Assembly (NCBI RefSeq): GCF_000346295.1
Contig: NZ_ANOG01000249.1
Location: 1-43,962, forward strand
Reading direction: 5' to 3'
From: Rhodopirellula maiorica SM1
GTDB taxonomy: Bacteria > Planctomycetota > Planctomycetia > Pirellulales > Pirellulaceae
DNA length: 43,962 nt
The notes under the pieces were generated by a model. The model did not search any database, was not told the origin of the DNA, and saw only the letters and a program-made list of their open reading frames with translations. The translations under genes were made by a program, and so were the position numbers. Each line of letters starts with the position of its first letter. Position 1 is the first letter of the stretch. Positions 37,102 to 43,962 of the stretch are shown here, piece after piece.

Positions 37102-37505
37102 CACCGAACACAGTGCTGGTTTGACCGTACGCTCGGTGAAAACAGTGTTTTTTCGGGGGGGAGGCTGAGCGGCTGCCGGGGGCTCCCCGTCACTTGCGAT
37201 GGCGAACTTGGTATCCTAGTAAGATTGCGAAAATCGTCCGGCTGCAGTGCGTTCTTGACGCTGGGAAATTGACCCCCGTGGGGTCGTTGATCTCTGAACA
37301 AACGCCGCACGAATCGTGTCCACCTCGTTGAAAAATTCGCGTTGAAAAATACGCGTGGAGTGCCAAGGGGGGATCACTGCACGATTCCGCGCGAATTTCG
37401 GTGCCGATCTTGCAGCATGCGTCGCGAGCGTGGTCGACAGTGGTTTCGATGATCAATTTTTGACGATGTAGGACGCCCCTCTTCACAAACGACGGAGACA
37501 CGCAG
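37102..37505. other. Intergenic region upstream of glutamate dehydrogenase
   Basis: A 404-bp leader/promoter region with no gene. It has a near-perfect 14-bp duplication (37327-37354), a short GACCCC-CGT-GGGGTC hairpin (37270-37284), and AGCACCGAACACAGTGCT just past the upstream stop. The A/G-rich ACGGAGACACGCAG before the ATG at 37506 is the presumed ribosome site. Confidence 0.55.
37327..37354. repeat. 14-bp tandem duplication with one difference
   Basis: GTTGAAAAATTCGC (37327-37340) is followed directly by GTTGAAAAATACGC (37341-37354). It lies 150 bases upstream of the glutamate dehydrogenase start. Confidence 0.85.
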
Positions 37506-38750
37506 ATGCGAGCTTTTGAATCAACCCAGATCTTTTTTGATGCAGCGGCCGAGCATCTCAATATTGAACCCTCGCTGCGTGAAGCGCTGTTGATGCCTAG
37601 CCGCGAGGTTCAGGTCCAAGTCACGATCGAACGCGATGATGGCTCGCTGGCTAATTATGTTGGTTTTCGTGTCCAGCATGACAACAGTCGAGGACCGATG
37701 AAGGGAGGTTTACGGTATCACCCGCAAGTCGATTTGGACGAAGTGCGATCATTGGCCAGTTTGATGACATGGAAGACCGCGGTTGTCAATTTGCCCTATG
37801 GAGGTGCAAAAGGTGGCATTGGGGTCAATCCGTCAAAAATGTCCAAACGAGAAATTGAGCGGTTGACGCGTGCTTTTGTTGATCAGATCCATGACATCGT
37901 CGGTCCCGACACGGACATCCCGGCGCCCGATATGGGAACGGATCATCAAGTGATGGCATGGTTTCGCAACCAATGGGAAAAGTACCACGGTTTCAACCCG
38001 GCGGTAATCACGGGAAAACCGGTCGAGGAATACGGGGCTCGCGGTCGCGAAGAGGCGACCGGTCGCGGAGTCGGTTCGCTGACTGTCAAGTTGGCTAAAC
38101 GCTTAGGGATCAAGCCTGCGGCGGCCAAGACCGCGATTCAAGGATTTGGGAACGTCGGCACGCATGCAGCTAAATTTTTGTACGAGTCCGAGTTTCCGAT
38201 CATCGCAGTCAGCGATCTGACGGGTACCTATTACGACCCCAATGGATTGAACATTTCCGAAGTCCTGCGTCACAAGCTGAATCACCCAAAGGGATTGCTC
38301 GAAGGTTATCAGCACTGTGAATGTTTGCCGGTCGATGCGTTGATGAGTCTGCAGGATGTCAATGTTTTGATTCCGGCGGCGCTGGGCGGCGTGATTACGT
38401 CCGAGAACGTGAACGACATTCATGCTTCGATCATTATCGAAGCCGCTAACGGTCCGGTCGATCCCGAAGCCGACGCCGTCTTGCAGGAAAAAGGCGTCAC
38501 CATCTTGCCCGACATTCTGGCAAATGCAGGCGGCGTGACGGTCAGCTATTTCGAGTGGGTCCAAAATCGTCAACACTATCGTTGGACCTTGGATCGTGTT
38601 CGGCAAGAACTCGATCACACCATGAACGAAGCGTTCGAGAATGTTTGGCAAACGGCTCAGCAAAACAATGTTTCGCTTCGGAACGCCGCCTACATGATCG
38701 GGATCACGCGGGTCCGCCGAGCCGCCGAATTGGCCGGACTTACGTCTTAG
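37506..38750 (+). CDS. gdhA: Glutamate dehydrogenase (Glu/Leu/Phe/Val family)
   Basis: A 414-residue hexameric-type NAD(P)-dependent dehydrogenase, interconverting glutamate with 2-oxoglutarate and ammonia. Substrate- and ammonia-binding lysines are visible in GPMKGGLRYHP (Lys66), MTWK (Lys90) and PYGGAKGGI (Lys102). The catalytic Asp is in IPAPDMGTD. The Rossmann nucleotide site is AIQGFGNVGTHAAKFLYE. PDILANAGGVTVSYFEWVQN is the family C-terminal signature. Cofactor preference (NADH or NADPH) is not decided. It stands as a single gene between two spacers. Confidence 0.94.
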   Translation: MRAFESTQIFFDAAAEHLNIEPSLREALLMPSREVQVQVTIERDDGSLANYVGFRVQHDNSRGPMKGGLRYHPQVDLDEVRSLASLMTWKTAVVNLPYGGAKGGIGVNPSKMSKREIERLTRAFVDQIHDIVGPDTDIPAPDMGTDHQVMAWFRNQWEKYHGFNPAVITGKPVEEYGARGREEATGRGVGSLTVKLAKRLGIKPAAAKTAIQGFGNVGTHAAKFLYESEFPIIAVSDLTGTYYDPNGLNISEVLRHKLNHPKGLLEGYQHCECLPVDALMSLQDVNVLIPAALGGVITSENVNDIHASIIIEAANGPVDPEADAVLQEKGVTILPDILANAGGVTVSYFEWVQNRQHYRWTLDRVRQELDHTMNEAFENVWQTAQQNNVSLRNAAYMIGITRVRRAAELAGLTS

Positions 38751-38900
38751 GGTTTTCGGTTGGTTCTTACATTCAACTGGGGCTAGCGTCCAAGCGGCCA
38801 ATGGGATTGAACTCAATCATTTTTTTTCGTGCTTAGCATCACGTTCTATCTACTACATTTAAATCAACTATAAATATCGATTTTTCGAGAGGATATCGTT
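38751..38900. promoter_or_regulatory. AT-rich leader with likely promoter and ribosome site of hisA
   Basis: The 150-bp spacer turns strongly AT-rich at 38856-38886 (CATTTAAATCAACTATAAAT) and ends with CGAGAGGATATCGTT directly before the TTG start at 38901. The GAGAGG is the likely ribosome site. I cannot assign exact -35/-10 boxes. Confidence 0.45.
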
Positions 38901-39629
38901 TTGGAAATTTGGCCCGCAATTGATCTGCGTCATGGTAAACCGGTTCGCCTGAAACAGGGTGACTATGATCGCCAAACCATTTTTGGTGACGATCCCGTCG
39001 AGTTTGCCAAGCGATGGCAAGACGCTGGCGCAAAGCGGTTGCATTTGGTCGACCTCGATGCGGCGCGTGGCGATGATCCTGAGCGGAACCGCGATGCGGC
39101 AAAGCGGATCGTCGAAGCGACGGGCTTGCCTTGCCAGCTCGGCGGCGGTGTGCGTGATGAGGCGGCGATTGAACTATTGTTGGGACTTGGGTTGGCTCGG
39201 CTGGTCGTCGGGTCCCAGGCACTGAAACAGCCTGCGTGGTTCGCGTCGATGTGCGATCGCTATCCCGGCCAATTGGCTGCCGGAATCGATGCTCGCGATG
39301 GCATGGTTGCCACCGATGGTTGGTTGGAAACCAGCACGACCCCCGCAATCGAATTGGCTCAAGACCTTCGCAGCCGAACCGCCAACATCGCCGCAATTAT
39401 CTACACCGATATCGCACGTGACGGGATGATGAGTGGCCCCAATTTTGACGGGCTTGCTCAAATGGCCTCGGCTACCGATATCCCGCTTGTCGCTAGCGGC
39501 GGAGTAACAACGCTAGATGACGTGCGTCAGTTGGTGGAAATGGATATGCCCGCTGCGATTATTGGACGCTCCTTGTACGACGGTGCGATGAACTTAGAGG
39601 ACGTGGTTCAAATCGCAAACGATTTGTAA
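38901..39629 (+). CDS. hisA: ProFAR isomerase (HisA)
   Basis: Catalyses the fourth step of histidine synthesis, the Amadori rearrangement of 5'-ProFAR to PRFAR. The 242-residue half-barrel-duplicated TIM fold is visible: the first catalytic Asp in PAIDLRHGKPVRL, LHLVDLDAARG, LGGGVRDEAAIE, GIDARDGMVATDGW, the second catalytic Asp in IIYTDIARDGMMSGPN, and VASGGVTTLDDV plus IIGRSLYDGAM at the phosphate sites. The start is TTG at 38901. There is no other his biosynthesis gene nearby, so the pathway is scattered in this genome. A secreted hydrolase follows after 17 bases. Confidence 0.96.
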   Translation: MEIWPAIDLRHGKPVRLKQGDYDRQTIFGDDPVEFAKRWQDAGAKRLHLVDLDAARGDDPERNRDAAKRIVEATGLPCQLGGGVRDEAAIELLLGLGLARLVVGSQALKQPAWFASMCDRYPGQLAAGIDARDGMVATDGWLETSTTPAIELAQDLRSRTANIAAIIYTDIARDGMMSGPNFDGLAQMASATDIPLVASGGVTTLDDVRQLVEMDMPAAIIGRSLYDGAMNLEDVVQIANDL

Positions 39630-39646
39630 AACAGGGGAGTTGTGGC

Positions 39647-41668
39647 ATGAATTGTCTACGAATTCAGGCGTGCTGTGGCTGGATCGTGCTGTGGTTGGCG
39701 TTGTGGAATCCGTCCATCGTCTTTGCAGACGACTACAAACAGTTGCCTCCGCCCGGAATCGAAATCGATCCTCAGGTCAAAAATGTCTTGGCCACGCGAG
39801 TCGATCGCTTAGACAGCGAGGTCGATGCGTTAGCGGATGCGGAATCCGATGCATCAAGCTGGCTGCCCGACGTTCGCGTGCTGACTCGAGCGGTCCGATT
39901 GGCCGTTGCACAGGATCGTTTCTACAAAACGTCCGAGACAAAGGACGCCGCTAAACTGCTCGACGAAGCGGAGCGTCGAATTGCGGCAGTGAAATCGGGC
40001 ACCCGCGGGATGGCACTGTTAGGCGTCTCTGTTCGCAGCAGTGACAAGCCTCAAATGGTCGTCGGCGGGTTCGTGTCTCATATCGACGACTCGGTCCAGC
40101 CGTATGGCTTGGTGATTCCTGCGGGGTTCAAACTCGGGACGACAACGCCGCACCGCTTGGATGTATGGCTGCATGGGCGTGGCGATACCAAGACGGAAAT
40201 CCCGTTTCTGACCGAGCGGATGAATAAGGTCGGCACTTACGCGCCCGCGAACACAATCGTGTTGCATCCGTTTGGGCGTCACTGCAACGCATTTAGGTTC
40301 GCCGGCGAAACCGATGTCTACGAAGCGCTGCAGCACGTCGAGCGAATCTTGCCGATTGACCGCGATCGTATTGCGATTCGAGGGTTTTCGATGGGCGGCG
40401 CGGGGTGTTGGCACTTGGCCGTCCATGATCCGTTGCAGTGGTTCGCGGCCAATCCGGGAGCCGGTTTTGTCGATTCGATCGTCTATCAAGGTTGGCAGAC
40501 AAATCCCCCCTTCGAAATCACTCCGGTTCGGCAAAAACTGCTTCGTTGGTACGACGTGCTGCCGTGGGTGACAAACCTACAAAACACGCACCCGGTCGCC
40601 TACAGTGGCGAAGTCGACAAGCAACGCCAAGCCGCCGATCGTGTGGTCGCTGCGGCGAAGGAGGCCGGTTTTGAGTTTCCGTATGTGATCGGCGCCAAAA
40701 TGGGGCACAAGGTTGACGCGGTTTCGATCACAGAAATCGATCGTCAATTGGCGGACGTTGCCGCCCAACCGCTGCCACAACCACGTCGCCAGATCGAATT
40801 TGTTACCTACACCACCCGCTATTGCAATGCGGATTGGTTGAGCGTGACGGGGCTCGAAGAACATTGGTCTGCTGGCAAAGTCAAAGCCAAGATTGCCGCC
40901 CAGGATCGCTTGGTCGTCAAGACCGAAGGTGTAACACATCTGGAATTTGATTTTCGCAAATCCGCCTGGCCGACTGTGTCTCGTGATGTCGATCTGATCA
41001 TTGATGGTGCGCGTTTTATCGTTCCCGATCAAAACGATGCACCCGGATGGCAATGCCGTTTGGTTCGTGGAGCTGGCGAATGGAACATTGACGTGTCTGA
41101 GCCGAACGTGTTGCGAAAGCGTCCGGGATTGCAGGGGCCGATTGATGATGCATTTTGCGACCGATTCTTATTCGTTTTGCCGACTCGGCCTGCGACGCAT
41201 GGCGAAGTCCAGCGGTGGGTGAACCGTGAACAGCAATACGCGCAACAACGTTGGCGGGAATTGATGCGTGGTGATGTGCGTGTGGTCAAGGACGTTGATC
41301 TGACCGAGGATCAAATCAAAAACAATCATCTCGTTTGTTTTGGTGATTTCTTTAGTAACCGTTACCTCGCACGCATCCGCCGTGAGTTGCCGATCGAGTG
41401 GACCAAGGAAAAGATTACCGTAGGCGACAAGACGTTTAATCCGGCCACGCATGCGGTTGCGCTGTGTTATCCTAATCCCAAGAATCGGACCAAGTACGTG
41501 GTCGTTAACAGTGGGATGACATTTCGAGAATTTTCAAACGTCAGCAACTCGCGTCAAATCGCAATGCTTCCCGATTGGGCGGTCATCAACGTGCAAGCCG
41601 AAGACGACAGCATCTTTCCCGGTAAAATCGAGGCCGAGGGTTTTTTTAATGAATCCTGGGGCCTTTAG
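39647..41668 (+). CDS. Secreted prolyl-oligopeptidase-like hydrolase
   Basis: A 673-residue exported protein with a signal peptide at 1-27 (ACCGWIVLWLALWNPSIVFA). An N-terminal helical region runs to about 130. The alpha/beta hydrolase core is at about 150-370: the first strand YGLVIPAGFK, the oxyanion-type segment LDVWLHGRGDT, the nucleophile IRGFSMGGAGCWHLA (Gly-x-Ser-x-Gly), and a late His-containing strand KMGHKVDAV. A beta-rich C-terminal part of about 290 residues follows. AGGGGAG precedes the ATG, 17 bases after hisA, so the two may be co-transcribed. Peptidase or esterase activity is open. Confidence 0.84.
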   Translation: MNCLRIQACCGWIVLWLALWNPSIVFADDYKQLPPPGIEIDPQVKNVLATRVDRLDSEVDALADAESDASSWLPDVRVLTRAVRLAVAQDRFYKTSETKDAAKLLDEAERRIAAVKSGTRGMALLGVSVRSSDKPQMVVGGFVSHIDDSVQPYGLVIPAGFKLGTTTPHRLDVWLHGRGDTKTEIPFLTERMNKVGTYAPANTIVLHPFGRHCNAFRFAGETDVYEALQHVERILPIDRDRIAIRGFSMGGAGCWHLAVHDPLQWFAANPGAGFVDSIVYQGWQTNPPFEITPVRQKLLRWYDVLPWVTNLQNTHPVAYSGEVDKQRQAADRVVAAAKEAGFEFPYVIGAKMGHKVDAVSITEIDRQLADVAAQPLPQPRRQIEFVTYTTRYCNADWLSVTGLEEHWSAGKVKAKIAAQDRLVVKTEGVTHLEFDFRKSAWPTVSRDVDLIIDGARFIVPDQNDAPGWQCRLVRGAGEWNIDVSEPNVLRKRPGLQGPIDDAFCDRFLFVLPTRPATHGEVQRWVNREQQYAQQRWRELMRGDVRVVKDVDLTEDQIKNNHLVCFGDFFSNRYLARIRRELPIEWTKEKITVGDKTFNPATHAVALCYPNPKNRTKYVVVNSGMTFREFSNVSNSRQIAMLPDWAVINVQAEDDSIFPGKIEAEGFFNESWGL

Positions 41669-41794
41669 GAGAAGCAGCCTTCATGACTTTCGGTCAGATC
41701 CTCTCAGCAATCCGAAACTCTTGACCCGTGTCGCTGCTTCGATATGCCTTGGGCCGGTGACCGGCTGATGACCGGCTGGTGAAGCCTGTCGCAC

Positions 41795-41830
41795 AAAAAA
41801 AGCGACGCGATGTTTCCATTGCGTCGCTTT
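41795..41830 (-). terminator. Intrinsic terminator of the HTH gene
   Basis: AAAGCGACGC (41799-41808) and GCGTCGCTTT (41821-41830) form a perfect 10-bp stem with a 12-nt loop. On the minus strand the stem is followed by a run of T (complement of 41795-41801, seven A in a row). It begins 18 bases past the HTH gene's stop and fits a Rho-independent terminator; the same stem may also end plus-strand transcripts less efficiently. Confidence 0.85.
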
Positions 41831-41847
41831 GCGTTGATGGTCGAGCT

Positions 41848-42993
41848 CTATCGCTTGGATAGACGTCGCTCAAGTGCTTTCTGTGGTAGCGGCATGATCT
41901 GAGCTGCACCGCCTGGGTTGTATAACAAATCGTCGCGACTTGGTTTCGTGTCGGTGTTTTCGTACTGAACCAAGTAGGCTCCGACTTGCATTCCGCCATG
42001 CTCGTAAACCGGTGGCCAGAATTCTTCGCCGCGAATCGCCAGCGTTTTGGCTAGCAATCGCGTTGCACGTCCTGAGAACCCACTCAGCACCATGTCGAGT
42101 CGTCCGAGAGCTTCACGGAAGATGTAAAACACCAATGCCGAGTCTTTGCCCTTGCCGCCTGCGTAGGCCCAAGTGCCGTCATCTTTTTCGTAGTAAAAGC
42201 CTGGTTCCGGAGCATCTTCGTTCTTGCTCAATCGCATCCCCGCCGACGCGGCACCCGGTTTCGGGTCGCTATCACGGTAACGCAGGAAGAACGGACACGA
42301 CCGAGCCGAAACGTCATCGACATCGTCTTCGGTCACAAACGGAGTGCATCCGAATGCGTCTGAAAACATCAGCTCGACCACGGGATTGCTCTTCACGCTG
42401 CCGATGCACACCAAGCCACGGTCACCGGTCGCTTCAACAAAACCGTCAAAGACTTCGGCGGCTCGTTCGCGAGCATCCTCGAGCGTGACTTGCCCGGGAC
42501 TCCAAACCAATGTTTGTTGCAAACGGTCTGGCATCGGTACCTCGGGTACTTTGCCCTCTTCGTTTTCGGCAGTCGACTTGTGTTTTGCCGCACCGCCGAG
42601 CGTCGAGACACCGTTGAGCAGTTCGCCGAACAGAACCGAATCGCTGGCGACGACGGTCGCGTTTTCGGGTGAATCGTCGCCATCGTTTTGACGAACGCCG
42701 ATCACGATTTCGATGTCGCCACGGCGGGCAAGTAGTTCCCAAAAGTTTTCGGCATTGATTTGGAACAACGCGCCCGGCAACTGGTCGGCCGTCGCATAGC
42801 CATGATCAATCAAGTAATCGCATAGTCGCGAAAGTGCATCCAACGGAATGTACTTTGCCTCATTTTTTAACAGCGAAGCCACTTGGTGCCGATCCAGTCC
42901 CGTGTGTTCCACAATGGACTTGATCGTGCCTGGACGCTTACGCCGGTCCGGGGTATGCCCAAGTAATTCCGCAAGCCGGAATGCGTATCTCAT
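41848..42993 (-). CDS. HTH (Cro/C1-like) protein with uncharacterised C-terminal domain
   Basis: A 381-residue protein from the ATG at 42993 (the open frame extends to 43119, but the added part looks non-coding). Residues about 22-66 form a helix-turn-helix (GTIKSIVEHTGLDRHQVASLLKNE, then IPLDALSRLCDYLIDHGY). The region 85-130 resembles a short Rossmann-like unit (IEIVIGVRQNDGDD, SDSVLFGELL). The remainder has strands LVCIGSVKSNPVVELMF and a Gly/Ser-rich FSGRATRLLAKTLAIRG segment. I recognise no named family for the C-terminal part; it may be a ligand- or nucleotide-sensing module. DNA binding is inferred. Confidence 0.72.
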   Translation of the reverse strand: MRYAFRLAELLGHTPDRRKRPGTIKSIVEHTGLDRHQVASLLKNEAKYIPLDALSRLCDYLIDHGYATADQLPGALFQINAENFWELLARRGDIEIVIGVRQNDGDDSPENATVVASDSVLFGELLNGVSTLGGAAKHKSTAENEEGKVPEVPMPDRLQQTLVWSPGQVTLEDARERAAEVFDGFVEATGDRGLVCIGSVKSNPVVELMFSDAFGCTPFVTEDDVDDVSARSCPFFLRYRDSDPKPGAASAGMRLSKNEDAPEPGFYYEKDDGTWAYAGGKGKDSALVFYIFREALGRLDMVLSGFSGRATRLLAKTLAIRGEEFWPPVYEHGGMQVGAYLVQYENTDTKPSRDDLLYNPGGAAQIMPLPQKALERRLSKR

Positions 42994-43301
42994 TAGTGAA
43001 TGTCGAAAAAGAGGAGTGAAGTAGGTGGTCCCGTTTGCGTAATAGTGTAGCAGGAAGTTGCGGTTGTCACGCCTAGGTGTCGGAATACCGTTTCCATATC
43101 CTTTGGGCCCCCCGATCAAATGCAGCGGTTAGCACGATTATGCCATGTCCATTTTGATTGGTTTACTGCTGGGGCGCCGCTAAAATGAATTTCGCGGTCG
43201 ACAGCTCCATTTTGCTGGGGCATACGATGAGTGTTCTAGGTGTCCGTTGAGCTATACTTTAAGAGCTAATTTCTTCCATCTACGCAAGTTTTGACGTCTT
43301 C
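42994..43301. promoter_or_regulatory. Divergent promoter region
   Basis: A 308-bp region between the HTH gene (-) and the membrane protein (+). It contains related segments CATGTCCATTTTG...CTGCTGGGGC (43143-43176) and CAGCTCCATTTTGCTGGGGC (43201-43220), and an AT-rich stretch with TTGAGCTATACTTTAAGAGC (43247-43266) upstream of the plus-strand gene. If the HTH protein regulates its neighbour or itself, the operator should be here. Confidence 0.4.
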
Positions 43302-43962
43302 ATGTCGCAACCGACTACTGCTTCGCAAGCCCCGCCTCCTGCGGCCAATCGCGATCAAAACGCCTTCCAAAACGTGGCGAGCTTGATCGAATCGAGGATC
43401 CGCGAGGCTCAAAATGCGCTGTGGTGGTCTGAGTTCGTGCGGAGCATTTTACGGATTTTTATCGGCGTGTTCGTTGCCGTGCTGCTCTGGGTCGTGCTGG
43501 ATCAATGGATTTATACACCGGGGATGATTGCCCGGTTGGCTGGTTTCGTCGTGCTTCTAGGGTGGGTGGTGCATCAAGCGGTCACGCGGGTTTTTCCCGT
43601 GCTCAAAGGAACGATTCGGCCTGAGTATGCGGCTCGATCGCTTGAACGTGATGTTCCGGAAATGCGGCAAGAGTTGACCAGCTATGTGACGCTACGCGAG
43701 CAAAGCAGTTCACCTAGTCTTAGTGGCAAGGTCATCCGATCGATCGGCGCCCACGCCGCCAGCCGGCTTCGCACCCATGACGCGTTGCCCGCCGAAGCCA
43801 CCGGCACGCTTCGATGGTGGATCGCGGCCGCAAGTTTGATGGCAATCTTTTTCATCTATGCCGCGCTGTCGCCGAAAAATAGTTTCCAATCGGCTAGCCG
43901 GTTGGTGATGCCAATCGCGTCGATCGATCCCGCCAAACGAGTCAAAATTCTCGACGTCACCC
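43302..43962 (+). CDS. Large membrane protein, N-terminal part (cut by window edge)
   Basis: The frame is open from the ATG at 43302 to the end of the window (220 residues, C-terminus missing). It has a Gln/Ala/Pro-rich start, then three hydrophobic helices: LRIFIGVFVAVLLWVVL (about 50-66), MIARLAGFVVLLGWVVHQAV (about 75-94) and WWIAAASLMAIFFIYAALSP (about 168-187), with an amphipathic Arg/Glu-rich loop between. I think of the DUF4175-type proteins near MoxR/DUF58 genes, but this is only resemblance. Confidence 0.75.
   Translation, partial: MSQPTTASQAPPPAANRDQNAFQNVASLIESRIREAQNALWWSEFVRSILRIFIGVFVAVLLWVVLDQWIYTPGMIARLAGFVVLLGWVVHQAVTRVFPVLKGTIRPEYAARSLERDVPEMRQELTSYVTLREQSSSPSLSGKVIRSIGAHAASRLRTHDALPAEATGTLRWWIAAASLMAIFFIYAALSPKNSFQSASRLVMPIASIDPAKRVKILDVT

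Noticed and set aside
1-43962. tRNA, rRNA, CRISPR or prophage features
   Set aside because: I looked for conserved tRNA arms, spaced direct repeats and phage-type genes on both strands by eye and saw none; a covariance-model scan would be needed to be sure.

Overview
The window looks like chromosomal DNA of a marine planctomycete of the Rhodopirellula/Pirellulaceae kind. The evidence is a Cys-type sulfatase, an ECF sigma factor next to a Ser/Thr kinase with a typical planctomycete N-terminus, EF-hand and Pro/Gly-rich tails, several GTG/TTG starts, and weak or absent Shine-Dalgarno sites. The assignment rests on recognising families by eye; no search was run. I see no rRNA, tRNA, CRISPR array, transposase or prophage.

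Layout, left to right. 1-718 (-): a hydrolase-like protein with a zinc-ribbon head, cut by the window edge. 1099-2952 (-): a YkgJ-type Cys-cluster protein followed by hisS. 3120-3980 (+): a PurU-like deformylase. 4464-8475 (-): a tightly overlapped MacA/MacB-type efflux operon whose membrane fusion protein ends in two EF-hands. 8605-14544 (-): a 1208-aa FtsX-fold permease, a lipoate ligase-like protein and a UAP1-like nucleotidyltransferase, with a TolC-type lipoprotein running divergently at 14689-16977. 17909-19706 (+): a sulfatase split by one extra base in an A7 run. 19717-21348 (-): a CPA2 antiporter with a TrkA-N domain. 21508-22569 (+): a dihydroorotate dehydrogenase-like protein.

22650-25617 (-) holds a receptor-like Ser/Thr kinase with an external TAXI/NMT1-type ligand-binding domain and its neighbouring ECF sigma factor. 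Divergent from them is a thioredoxin-fold lipoprotein (25814-26608). Then come a SAM methyltransferase (-), an outer-membrane beta-barrel candidate (+), a secreted alpha/beta hydrolase (-), glgB (-), an SRPBCC+GyrI fusion (+), an MscS channel (+), an unrecognised protein (+), a zinc phospholipase C-like protein (+), a glutamate dehydrogenase (+), hisA plus a secreted hydrolase (+), an HTH protein of unknown role (-), and a membrane protein cut by the right edge (+).

Most of this is housekeeping, envelope and transport biology. The less ordinary parts are a family of long imperfect hairpin repeats at gene 3' ends (two near-identical composite copies at 924-1050 and 4082-4273, and others at 17048-17114, 17422-17439 and 35753-35807), many 11-23 bp tandem duplications, the kinase-TAXI receptor, the EF-hand-tailed efflux adaptor, and the sulfatase frameshift at a homopolymer.
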